Shown piece by piece: positions 1-7,678 of a stretch of DNA of 15,767 nucleotides. This DNA comes from an uncultured Planctomycetota bacterium (lineage in GTDB: Bacteria; Planctomycetota; SZUA-567; JAFGNG01). The notes below the pieces were generated by a model. That model worked only from the letters and a program-made list of their open reading frames with translations, was not told where the DNA came from and did not search any database. The first letter of the stretch is position 1, and each line of letters begins with the position of its first letter. Where the stretch lies: positions 1 to 15,767 of the forward strand of contig CAMZKK010000076.1 of the NCBI GenBank assembly GCA_947311175.1, read 5' to 3'. Position numbers and translations under genes: made by a program.

Positions 1-1
1 A

Positions 2-3000
2 CACCTAAAAAACAACAACAGCAAGATAAACGATGTCCCAAGAGTTTGGCAAGAATATGGCAAAACCAAAGATGGCAAGGTGGGCAAAATAAAATCACCG
101 GATTATGAGTTTGCAGTGCGAGAAATGTTTATGGGTTCTCCGCAACTAACCCCACAAGCAGCATTTAGTGCTGCCATTGGCAATTGGATGATGCTTCGTC
201 ATTCAATAAATGGCAATGACTTTAATGTTAAATATCATCTTCGAACTTTTGACGATAGTATCTACACCAAGCTTTTGATTGAGAGTGGTGGCGGAATGAA
301 CAACAAGGCAGAATATGCAAAGATGACACCACGTCAACAGACAATAATTGCCAAAGAGGCTCTTTCAAGATTATTTCCCAACAATCCACAAAAACAAAAA
401 TTTCAAAAAATTGCCATGGATGTCAGCGCTAATCTTCGAAATTTACACAAAAAAGGTGGGGCAAGTAAAAAGAGAATAGATTCGGCATACAAGCCACTTC
501 TAAAAAAACTTTATGGCAAAAGATACAAACCAAATGACACCTCAGCCACTGGGAAAATTCGTCTGCAAACCCAACTTGATGCAGCTAAAACCTACCATCA
601 AAAATTAGCAAGTGAGTTTTGTTTGCAAACTGCAAAATACAGTGCTCCCGATGCCTTTAGGGCGATGAAGGGTGGTTCAATTTGTGAAGAAGTTCGTCCT
701 TTTTTTGAGGCAGATGGAAATACGAAAAGCTGGGATGAAATCAAAGGCAATATAATGACCGGTGCAAGACTTACCCTCCTTTATGGCATTTATGATATGG
801 GAATGGTTGACGGTTATGAAATGATGAAAAGTATTGATGTTGAAGTAGATGCAAGTCGATGGGATTTAGCAAAGCTCTATCTTGAGTCTCAATTTATGCC
901 TATCCATGCCTATCGAGCAAATCCTGAAGTTTATCATAAAGCAATGACAGCTAAAGTTGCCGGTCTCGCTGCAGGGGTTAGAAATTATGCACTAACGCAA
1001 TGGGGATTTAAAAGAGTTGGTGAATTTGAAGCAGCAACCACAATTTTAAAAAATCAAAAGCTTGTCTGGAACTGGCGAATTCTTGCTAACAATATGTTTA
1101 ACGATATGGGAACAATAGGCTCACTATCGGCAGTAGCCGAAACCTTTGTATTAAGCAAAGGAGATATGTCAGAAGTAGTCAAAAAAGCATTAGATGAGGT
1201 TTTATTGGCTGTTCCAATCATAGGTCAAGGCGAAAATCTCCGTCGTGGTGGAATTGAAGGGGCAGCCATCATGGGGGCAATAATATATTTTCCACCCGCA
1301 GGTAAAGTATTGCTTGCATACAATATTGGTAAATCTTTTTATGTAATTGCAAATGCAGAATATTTTGAGCCACTCAGCAATAATGCTGCCGATGCTGTGT
1401 ACCGTGGTTTTGCAGGACCGTCAACCTATGCCTTTGGTGAACCAGGTGATCCCCCTCCAGTTTGGACAATAGATAAAGATAAAGAATTTGAAAATAAAAA
1501 AAAGAGATTTGAAAAAGCAAAATCTCTAATGGCTGCAATTAATAACTTTCATCTACCAAGAGGTATTTCTCCAGGATCAAAAGCCGCTTTAGAGGCAAAG
1601 GCAATCTTTGAACGTCGAAGACCACAAGCCATGCTTGAACTTAATATCACAAAATCTGAATTTCAGCAAATAGAATTGGCAAAGAAATCGTGGGTAAAAT
1701 ATCGTGACGGAAGTTGGAGTGGTGGTTATTTTTCTGGTGGAGGGGCTGTCCTCAAGCAAGTTTGGTTAAAAAATTCAATATTGAATAATTTTAAACCACA
1801 CTACGCATTTCTCACTAACGGGGTTGTTGACTTACGAGTTGATTTTAATCCAAAGCAATATCAAACTTCTGTCCTTGACCTAAAACTAAAAATTAAATCC
1901 GCAGAAACCATTGAAGAACAAATTTCTGCTAGAGTTGATCTATTGGAATTAAATCTTCTAAAGGATCGTTATGAGCGAGCACAACGATATAAAGAGAAAA
2001 TGAAAAGGAACCCTGAACTGAGGGTACGTTTCCTGCGTGATAGCGTTTATTCCAATATCCAAGAACAACGTATTAATATAAATTCAATGGTAAAAAAATA
2101 CTACAAAGCAAATGAGACGCGACTATACCATGCCTTAATCAAGGAAAACATAATCCCCCATGCTCGACCAGAGGTTGTCATGAGCGGAAACGGTAGTAAT
2201 GACCGACAAATAACGGACGTTAAAATAAAATTTACAATACCTGATGATGTAAAAGTGCTGGTTCGCGAACGACTGCAACATGATTATGAACGTTCTCGTA
2301 GATTACTCGCTACTTACAAAAACAATGAAAGGAACCGAATCCGTGAACAAAAAAAAGCGAAAGAAAAAGCCATTCTCAGTTTTCAAAATCAGGGATTTGG
2401 CAAGGTTCAGGAAAAATTCAAGAAAGATACTGAATTTATAAAATTTATAAAATTACTAAGATTCTCACAACTGAAAAGAAAAGCACCGGAAATAAAATTA
2501 ACTTTTTTCAAAACCTCCCTTACCGATAAAAATAACTTAAAGGGACGGTCTGGCAAAAAGATGATGGAGAAATACCAACTTGATTTGCTGGCAAATATTC
2601 AACTTGACCCAACCCTTTATCAGCCACCATACAAAACAGCTATTGCCGAGCTTACTCCTCAACAGATGGCAAATCCGCCAACCAAAATAAATGATGTAGA
2701 AATTCTGCAATCAACCACTAAAAGAATAAAAGAACTTAATGCCAAGTATAAAAAAGAAATCAAGGAAGGAAAAATGACCATTGCGATAGGCACGGTAATC
2801 TGCTCTAAAATTGCAAAAATGGATGGAATAAATCCAGCAACCCTAAAGGGGCTTCCCGGCTATGAAAATGGTGTAGGTGGCAGTGGGGAAAAAGTAATAG
2901 GGCAAAAAGCAGTTGCCATCAAAACGGAAGAACAAAGCATTACTCTCGACCCTCTACGGATAAAGGTTATTGATAATGCAGGAAATCCAATTATCGGGAT

Positions 3001-5218
3001 TGACGGGCTTGTCCAATGTAATAATAAAGAAATAAAAATTTCTCATGACGAATACCGGACCACCCATACCTTTACTACCTATGACGAAAAATTAGAATTT
3101 AAGGTAAGATATAATTTTAGCAAAGAAGATTTTGTTGAAACAAAAGTAGCTTTTTCGATAAATGATATCCCCAATATTGAAACCACTCATGCACAAAAAA
3201 CTCCCTTTATTATAAAATTACCAATATTGATGCCTAATAGCATTACCGTTTCAGGAAAGGTTAAAATCAATCCTACTAGACATTCAATTTCAGTTTCAAA
3301 AGTTGCTTCGGTTTTTGCAGGGGGACTTAATACGAGTAAGGATATTAAGCTAAATAAAAATGTCGGTCGTTTTACCCTTAAACCAAAACGTGCGGTTAAA
3401 CCGGGAGATTCCATTAAAATTATTGCAAAATCAGGTGGTATAGAAAAAAAGAAAACCAGTAATGGCAAAAATGTTAAATACAGAATGAGATATAATGGAG
3501 CAAATTCAATTACCATTCCTACAAATGGAGGTAAGGTTGATGCTGGAACAATCATCCTTAAAGGCAAGATTAGATTAGTAAAAGTTCCCACCTTCAATTA
3601 TGACAACCCGCCTAGTTACAAGGTTTATCAAAAACAGTTAGGCAGACAAGCTCTTATCGGTAAACCAAAAATAGTTGGCAAACCGACAAATCCAAATTTT
3701 GCCCATTGTGTAAAAAGTACTTTTCCCACTCCTGGCAGTATGATACCACCAGGAAGCGATGTCAGTGTTGAAATTTACAGCAATAGCCAAACCATTCCAG
3801 ATGTAAGAAAACTCCATATCAGGGAAGCTGCAAAAATCTTAAAAGATAGGGAAATTTTATTTACCACTGAAATTATAAAAAAACCAAAGAAAAAACAAAA
3901 TGAGTTTAAGGTTATCTCTCAAAGCATCAAACCCGGTGCAATCTTGCAATCCAACATTAAAATAAATCTTGGGATTTATGGTAAAGCCACCACTCAAGCT
4001 TCTAAAATCATTGTCCCAAACCTTTTAGGGAAAAACATTGTTCAGGCTGCAAAAATCATTCAACAAGCCGGACTACGCATAGCAATGTCTGCAAAATCTC
4101 TTCCTGCCCCAAACCTTCGCAGTGAAGGACAGATTTATAAGCAGTCACCTGTTGCGGGTGCAATCGCTCTTGCAAATAGTGAAGTAATAATTAGCAAATA
4201 CAGAGGAGTTATCTCTTCTAACAAGTCAGAAGATACAACTCCTCTCGTTACCTCCAATGTTCCATTTTATGCAATATTCCAACTAACCCTACCCGTCCCT
4301 CCTAAAGGCAGCAAAGCACCCAAAAAAGGGAAAAATGAATCGACTGATTCTTTTAAGCGACGATTAACACAATATCTAAATTCATTTTCACTAAGCCAAT
4401 TAAGATATGTCGAATATCCAACAGATAAAGTTGCAATTCCATTTCATTTTAGTGCAGATGCCTTAAAAAAATATCCACGGCATTTATTTTTCCCAGGTGC
4501 AAAAATGGCGGTTAAGGTTGACCAAATCTCTACTAACAAAAAAACCGGAGAAGTATCAAGGCTTAATGGAACATTGTTATTAGAGGTAGTTGGAGTTTAT
4601 GAATCAATCAATGAGGTTATGGAAAAGTTTCCTAAAATCAAAAATAATAAAGATATGTTAAACTACGCCTTCTCTTCAGCCGATGGTATAGTTCGCATAA
4701 ATAAGCCTGACAAAAGAATAGTTGTAGGACCAATAAAACAAGGTTGGAGTATTGCATCGAAGAAAGATGCATGGAGTTTTATAAAACAATTATATATGAT
4801 ATTTGGCTCACTTAAATGTTTTGTCGCTACCGTATCATATCCTGAAATTAATGCCCCTCACTTTATGGAAATCAGACACTTTAGAGATTTTGTTTTAATG
4901 CATTCTCCTGATGGTAGAAAACTAATAAAGTTTTATTATCACTACGGTCCAAGATTAGCCCGTTATGTAATAGAAAACAATCTACAACATCCCACCAAAG
5001 AAGGTCTTGATGCCCTTGGCTCCATTCTTTCTAATATTGAAAAACACAAAACTCTTTCCCCTACACAGTTGAATTATATAATAAAACTAATGTCTAAGAT
5101 TGTAAACATCATTGAACCAATGATTGAATTTACAAATAATTCTTGCGAAGATGAAGATTATTTATGGGAATCTGATTTGATTGGTAGCTTTGTCACCGAA
5201 TTTATTAAAGGAGAATAA
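2..5218 (+). CDS. Giant multi-domain protein with PASTA-like repeats and CFI-box-like C-terminus, 5' end outside window
   Basis: The frame has no stop between base 2 and the TAA at 5216-5218, giving at least 1,738 residues; the GTG at 80 is only an internal codon with no convincing ribosome binding site, so the start lies upstream. Residues are counted from base 2. Residues about 1-480 are mostly helical, with hydrophobic stretches around 400-455. Residues about 500-850 are rich in Lys, Arg and Glu and look coiled-coil-like. Residues about 980-1190 are beta-rich, like Ig or carboxypeptidase-regulatory folds. Three PASTA-like repeats follow (about 1194-1260, 1265-1330, 1337-1400; the last begins VPNLLGKNIVQAAKIIQQAG). 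A CFI-box-like module (CFVATVSYPEINAP, then RHFRDFVL and KFYYHYGPRLARYV) starts near 1606, followed by an acidic tail. PASTA domains in other proteins bind peptidoglycan or act as spacers; an envelope or surface role is inferred. The N-terminal half is not recognised. Its stop is one base from the next gene. Confidence 0.85.
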   Translation, partial: HLKNNNSKINDVPRVWQEYGKTKDGKVGKIKSPDYEFAVREMFMGSPQLTPQAAFSAAIGNWMMLRHSINGNDFNVKYHLRTFDDSIYTKLLIESGGGMNNKAEYAKMTPRQQTIIAKEALSRLFPNNPQKQKFQKIAMDVSANLRNLHKKGGASKKRIDSAYKPLLKKLYGKRYKPNDTSATGKIRLQTQLDAAKTYHQKLASEFCLQTAKYSAPDAFRAMKGGSICEEVRPFFEADGNTKSWDEIKGNIMTGARLTLLYGIYDMGMVDGYEMMKSIDVEVDASRWDLAKLYLESQFMPIHAYRANPEVYHKAMTAKVAGLAAGVRNYALTQWGFKRVGEFEAATTILKNQKLVWNWRILANNMFNDMGTIGSLSAVAETFVLSKGDMSEVVKKALDEVLLAVPIIGQGENLRRGGIEGAAIMGAIIYFPPAGKVLLAYNIGKSFYVIANAEYFEPLSNNAADAVYRGFAGPSTYAFGEPGDPPPVWTIDKDKEFENKKKRFEKAKSLMAAINNFHLPRGISPGSKAALEAKAIFERRRPQAMLELNITKSEFQQIELAKKSWVKYRDGSWSGGYFSGGGAVLKQVWLKNSILNNFKPHYAFLTNGVVDLRVDFNPKQYQTSVLDLKLKIKSAETIEEQISARVDLLELNLLKDRYERAQRYKEKMKRNPELRVRFLRDSVYSNIQEQRININSMVKKYYKANETRLYHALIKENIIPHARPEVVMSGNGSNDRQITDVKIKFTIPDDVKVLVRERLQHDYERSRRLLATYKNNERNRIREQKKAKEKAILSFQNQGFGKVQEKFKKDTEFIKFIKLLRFSQLKRKAPEIKLTFFKTSLTDKNNLKGRSGKKMMEKYQLDLLANIQLDPTLYQPPYKTAIAELTPQQMANPPTKINDVEILQSTTKRIKELNAKYKKEIKEGKMTIAIGTVICSKIAKMDGINPATLKGLPGYENGVGGSGEKVIGQKAVAIKTEEQSITLDPLRIKVIDNAGNPIIGIDGLVQCNNKEIKISHDEYRTTHTFTTYDEKLEFKVRYNFSKEDFVETKVAFSINDIPNIETTHAQKTPFIIKLPILMPNSITVSGKVKINPTRHSISVSKVASVFAGGLNTSKDIKLNKNVGRFTLKPKRAVKPGDSIKIIAKSGGIEKKKTSNGKNVKYRMRYNGANSITIPTNGGKVDAGTIILKGKIRLVKVPTFNYDNPPSYKVYQKQLGRQALIGKPKIVGKPTNPNFAHCVKSTFPTPGSMIPPGSDVSVEIYSNSQTIPDVRKLHIREAAKILKDREILFTTEIIKKPKKKQNEFKVISQSIKPGAILQSNIKINLGIYGKATTQASKIIVPNLLGKNIVQAAKIIQQAGLRIAMSAKSLPAPNLRSEGQIYKQSPVAGAIALANSEVIISKYRGVISSNKSEDTTPLVTSNVPFYAIFQLTLPVPPKGSKAPKKGKNESTDSFKRRLTQYLNSFSLSQLRYVEYPTDKVAIPFHFSADALKKYPRHLFFPGAKMAVKVDQISTNKKTGEVSRLNGTLLLEVVGVYESINEVMEKFPKIKNNKDMLNYAFSSADGIVRINKPDKRIVVGPIKQGWSIASKKDAWSFIKQLYMIFGSLKCFVATVSYPEINAPHFMEIRHFRDFVLMHSPDGRKLIKFYYHYGPRLARYVIENNLQHPTKEGLDALGSILSNIEKHKTLSPTQLNYIIKLMSKIVNIIEPMIEFTNNSCEDEDYLWESDLIGSFVTEFIKGE
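3581..4201 (+). other. Three PASTA-like repeats within the giant protein
   Basis: Three consecutive segments of about 65 residues share the PASTA pattern: a (V/I)P-(D/N)-(V/L) opening, a helix ending in A-x-x-(I/L)-(L/I), a beta stretch, then S-x-x-P-G/A-x-x-(I/L)-x-x-(G/N)-S-x-(V/I). The second (from 3794) reads IPDVRKLHIREAAKILKDR and ends in SQSIKPGAILQSNIKINLGI. The third (from 4010) reads VPNLLGKNIVQAAKIIQQAG and ends in QSPVAGAIALANSEVIISKY. The first (about 3581-3780) is the most divergent, recognised mainly by TPGSMIPPGSDVSVEIYS. No kinase or penicillin-binding domain, the usual partners of PASTA repeats, is attached within the window. Confidence 0.65.
4817..4990 (+). other. CFI-box-like C-terminal module of the giant protein
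   Basis: The segment starts CFVATVSYPEINAPHFMEIR and continues with HFRDFVLMHSPDGRKLIKFYYHYGPRLARYVIENN. This matches the layout of the CFI-box C-terminal domain: C-(F/Y)-I-A-T-A-x-Y at the front, a middle R-x-F-R-D-x-x-L, then a short loop and Y-Y-x-x-(S/G)-P-x-(L/I)-A. Here I is V, the second A is V, and the usual G after Y is P, so it is a divergent member. The function of this domain is not known to me. It usually lies near the C-terminus of exported bacterial proteins, and here about 80 residues follow it. Confidence 0.6.
5207..5213 (+). promoter_or_regulatory. Ribosome binding site AAAGGAG deciding the start at 5220
   Basis: AAAGGAG lies six bases before the ATG at 5220 and inside the last codons of the giant gene. 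The open frame extends upstream to another ATG at 5181, but that one lacks such a site and would place 13 extra residues ahead of a clear signal peptide. Confidence 0.8.
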
Positions 5219-5219
5219 A

Positions 5220-6683
5220 ATGAAAAACCTTTTTCTTATCAGTTTGTTTTTATTAACAAGCTATTGTTTTGGTAGTGAAAATTCTCAAAGTTATGACAGT
5301 AGATTAGTCAAAGTAGATGGCAAGGCAATAATCCTCCGTCTTGAAACTAAGGCAAAAATTGAGGTTGGAAGTAAAATTAAATTTTATGAAAACATTTCCG
5401 GCATTGGCGATATAGATATCAAAGGTGAATGGGTGGTTGACAAGGTTGTAAGAGATTATGTCCGAGGACACTCCATAGATAACGCAGAAATCCCACAGCT
5501 CGGAAGCACTGCCCACATTTTTTCAAAGGTGAATGAAATATATAAAGGAAACCTATTATCACCTCCTCCAAAATTTGAACAAAACAATCATGGACCACCA
5601 CTGTGGGAACTCAATGAAAGTGAAAATGAAAATGAAGATGAAGATTTTCAACAAATGCCTATCGATATAACCAAAAACAAACGAGTTGTGTATTACCACC
5701 ACCGACAACATTTTGGAGTATTTTTAGGAAATCGTGATAAAACTTCAGGGGCATATGTTCTTAATGTTTTAGAAAACAGCAGCGCCGAAAATGGCGGTAT
5801 CGTAATTGGTGATTTAATTACAAATTTTAACAACAGCAAAATAACTTCGGTCAAAGACTTATTGGATAAAGTTTCTTATTGTATTCCGGGTAGATATTAT
5901 ACCGTGCAGGTTATAAGGAATAATATGTTAAAAGTTTTAAACATTAAAATGCAAGCAATGTCTTTATCTTGGAGTTGCTTTCTCGCCGGAATTGATTATG
6001 AAAAAGGAAGAAATGTTGAGAAGAAAGATCCATCTTTTGCCTTAAAATTAATCAAGAAGGCGGAAGAACTTGGAAATCCGGATGCAGCTTACAACCTTGG
6101 CTTAAAATACTATAAGGGCAGTGATATAGTCGAATCCGATGCTGAAAAATGTATTTACTACATCAAGAAAGCAGCAAAAGGCAGATGCTTTGAAGCAAAA
6201 GATATGCTTGGATATTTTTATCGATATGGAAAATTACTTAATAAAGATGAAGCACTCGCACGCAAATGGTTTTTACAAGCGCAGGCATTTGGCTCAATCC
6301 AATCGGCAGAAAATTTAGGTTATATGTATTACAACGGAAAAGGTGGAGCGGTTGATAAAAAAAGAGCAGTAACCTTTTGGACGCTTGCTGCTCAATTTGG
6401 TCTCCCTCAATCTCAATCAGCCCTTGCTCATATGTATTATTTTGGTGAAGGTGGACTGTCAAAAAACTTGACAAAAGCTGAATATTGGGCAAAAAAAGCA
6501 TCTGCTACTGGCAATCAAAATGCAAAAGAGCTTTTAGCCAAAATAGACAATAGCCGACAGATTAAAATAATCCCAACAGTCAAACCGCCAAGTAAGACAC
6601 AAAGAAAAGAAAACAAAAACGAAAAGATGCTAAATCTCTTCCTTAACGGTTTGAGTGAAATACAGAAGCTTCGACGGAAGTAA
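5220..6683 (+). CDS. Secreted PDZ and Sel1-repeat protein
   Basis: This is a 487-residue protein beginning MKNLFLISLFLLTSYCFGSE, a typical signal peptide. CFG followed by SEN suits signal peptidase I; the Cys lacks a proper lipobox, since Tyr precedes it. Residues about 25-105 form a small beta-rich domain of unknown type, followed by an acidic low-complexity linker (SENENEDEDF). A PDZ domain lies at about 163-245, with FGVFLG as carboxylate-binding loop and the GDLITNFNN and SVKDLLDKV segments. About five Sel1-like repeats follow (250-440), recognisable by A-x-x-L-G-x-x-Y-x-x-G and A-x-x-(W/Y)-x-x-x-A. The tail is basic. PDZ and Sel1 modules both bind other proteins, so an extracytoplasmic scaffold or adaptor is inferred. 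No protease domain accompanies the PDZ. It starts one base after the giant gene, so the two are almost certainly co-translated and probably work together. Confidence 0.87.
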   Translation: MKNLFLISLFLLTSYCFGSENSQSYDSRLVKVDGKAIILRLETKAKIEVGSKIKFYENISGIGDIDIKGEWVVDKVVRDYVRGHSIDNAEIPQLGSTAHIFSKVNEIYKGNLLSPPPKFEQNNHGPPLWELNESENENEDEDFQQMPIDITKNKRVVYYHHRQHFGVFLGNRDKTSGAYVLNVLENSSAENGGIVIGDLITNFNNSKITSVKDLLDKVSYCIPGRYYTVQVIRNNMLKVLNIKMQAMSLSWSCFLAGIDYEKGRNVEKKDPSFALKLIKKAEELGNPDAAYNLGLKYYKGSDIVESDAEKCIYYIKKAAKGRCFEAKDMLGYFYRYGKLLNKDEALARKWFLQAQAFGSIQSAENLGYMYYNGKGGAVDKKRAVTFWTLAAQFGLPQSQSALAHMYYFGEGGLSKNLTKAEYWAKKASATGNQNAKELLAKIDNSRQIKIIPTVKPPSKTQRKENKNEKMLNLFLNGLSEIQKLRRK

Positions 6684-6686
6684 AAA

Positions 6687-6735
6687 TAATTAACAACTAA
6701 TAATTAACAACTAATAATTAACAATTAACAATTAA
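6687..6735. repeat. Tandem repeat of a 14-bp AT-rich unit
   Basis: TAATTAACAACTAA occurs perfectly at 6687-6700 and 6701-6714, and with one C-to-T change at 6715-6728. It then decays into a further partial TTAACAATTAA unit. It sits directly after the stop of the PDZ-Sel1 gene. Such arrays may arise by slippage; no function is visible. Confidence 0.85.
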
Positions 6736-6752
6736 AAGTTAAAAATGGTGGT

Positions 6753-6765
6753 GACGCTTTGCGTC
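6753..6765. repeat. Short perfect inverted repeat GACGC-TTT-GCGTC
   Basis: Two 5-bp arms with a 3-base loop lie just upstream of the larger palindrome at 6795-6827. No T-run follows, so a simple intrinsic terminator is unlikely. A further CGC-AA-GCG mini-hairpin lies at 6776-6783. Confidence 0.6.
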
Positions 6766-6794
6766 GTGTGTTTATCGCAAGCGTATTATGAAAC

Positions 6795-6827
6795 GAGGGA
6801 CATGCAAAGCTTCTTTGCTTGTACCTC
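6795..6827. repeat. 33-bp imperfect palindrome in the leader of the channel gene
   Basis: The arms pair as GAGG, mismatch, ACA, mismatch, GCAAAG, loop CTT, CTTTGC, mismatch, TGT, mismatch, CCTC. This gives 13 base pairs with two symmetric 1x1 mismatches around a 3-base loop. It ends 19 bases before the ribosome binding site of the channel gene. It could be a leader RNA hairpin, an operator or the remnant of a small palindromic mobile repeat. The heptamer CGAGGGA is repeated at 6794-6800 and 6838-6844, around the right part of the structure. Confidence 0.65.
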
Positions 6828-6859
6828 ATCCTTATTTCGAGGGACAAAAAGGAAATAGA

Positions 6860-7660
6860 ATGAAAGCTATGACTATCAAAGAAAAAGTTCAATTTTACCT
6901 TGTGGATTGCACAACGGTACCGGGTAAGGCGATTGATATTGGATTGATTTTTTTGAACTTCTTTACTTGTCTTTTGTATGCTGTCAGTACCTACACGGAA
7001 AAATCGAATTCAACTATTAATCAAACCATTTCAGGCATTGAATGGTTTTGTCTTGTGATTTTTATTATTGAATACTTTTTAAGATTCTGGGTGGCAGAAA
7101 AGAAAATCAAACACTTTTTTAGCCTATACTCATTGATTGACCTCATCAGCATTCTACCTGCATTATCAACCGTACTTGATCTTAGGTTTCTTAGAGCGGC
7201 ACGAATCTTTAGAATATTCAGATTTTTCAGATTTTTGGAAAATGAAATTTTCTTTTTCGGTAAAATCAACCTCACTCAAATTAGAATAGCCCGCCTTGCC
7301 ATGACCTCACTTGCAATCATATTTGTTTCATCAGGTTGCATCTATGAAGCAGAAAATTCCATCAATCAACAATTCAGCTCACTCGGTGACGCAGCCTATT
7401 TTGTTATTGTTACAATCACAACGGTTGGATTTGGTGATCAAACCCCAATAACCGATATTGGTAGATTTGTAACCGCAATGATGATTATTGCCGGAGTAGT
7501 ATTTATTCCCTATCACATTGGTCAAATAGCAAGACAAGTTTTCGTAGAAGCAAGTTTCAAAAAAATAATCTGCCACACCTGCAAGCTATCCAGCCACGAA
7601 CAAGATGCAAAATTTTGCCGGCAATGCGGAACCTCTCTTGAGCTTAAATTACATAGTTAA
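6860..7660 (+). CDS. Six-transmembrane voltage-gated type potassium channel with C-terminal zinc ribbon
   Basis: This 266-residue protein starts at the ATG preceded by AAAAGGA with six bases of spacing. The upstream ATG at 6788 has no such site and would translate the palindromic leader. Segments: S1 about 24-45, S2 about 58-77, S3 about 86-104, S4 about 107-125, S5 about 142-162, pore helix about 174-187, filter TVGFGD at 188-193 and S6 about 200-222. S4 carries Arg at 109, 112, 115, 118, 121 and 124, exactly every third residue, the hallmark of voltage sensors. TVGFGD predicts K+ selectivity in the inner membrane. After S6 a cytoplasmic tail holds C238-x2-C241 and C253-x2-C256, a zinc-ribbon pattern ending FCRQCGTSLE. 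Bacterial channels more often end in a coiled coil, RCK or cyclic-nucleotide domain. It converges on the oxidoreductase gene with an 8-base gap. Confidence 0.93.
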   Translation: MKAMTIKEKVQFYLVDCTTVPGKAIDIGLIFLNFFTCLLYAVSTYTEKSNSTINQTISGIEWFCLVIFIIEYFLRFWVAEKKIKHFFSLYSLIDLISILPALSTVLDLRFLRAARIFRIFRFFRFLENEIFFFGKINLTQIRIARLAMTSLAIIFVSSGCIYEAENSINQQFSSLGDAAYFVIVTITTVGFGDQTPITDIGRFVTAMMIIAGVVFIPYHIGQIARQVFVEASFKKIICHTCKLSSHEQDAKFCRQCGTSLELKLHS

Positions 7661-7665
7661 CACGA

Positions 7666-7678
7666 AATTTAGGTTAAA
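7666..7678. repeat. Left arm of a 13-bp inverted repeat flanking the oxidoreductase gene
   Basis: AATTTAGGTTAAA is the exact reverse complement of 8587-8599. It overlaps the stop codon of the oxidoreductase gene. An 11-base match (TTAACCTAAAT) recurs at 15461-15471, just after the UDP-glucuronate decarboxylase stop. The words are AT-rich, so chance is a real possibility. Confidence 0.45.

Noticed and set aside
80..82. GTG as the start of the giant gene
   Set aside because: The frame is open upstream to the window edge and no ribosome binding site precedes this GTG.
3187..3597. 136-codon open frame on the minus strand inside the giant gene
   Set aside because: It lies wholly opposite an established gene, its hydrophobic translation is typical of antisense frames, and there is no supporting start signal.
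5181..5219. Upstream ATG giving the PDZ-Sel1 protein 13 more residues
   Set aside because: It overlaps the giant gene, lacks a ribosome binding site and would bury the signal peptide that starts at 5220.
6687..6735. CRISPR array
   Set aside because: The 14-bp units are directly adjacent, without spacers, and too short.
6753..6827. Intrinsic terminator after the PDZ-Sel1 gene
   Set aside because: The hairpins are plausible but none is followed by a run of T on either strand in the right place.
6788..6859. Upstream ATG giving the channel 24 more residues
   Set aside because: Those codons run through the 33-bp palindrome and no ribosome binding site precedes them; the ATG at 6860 has one.
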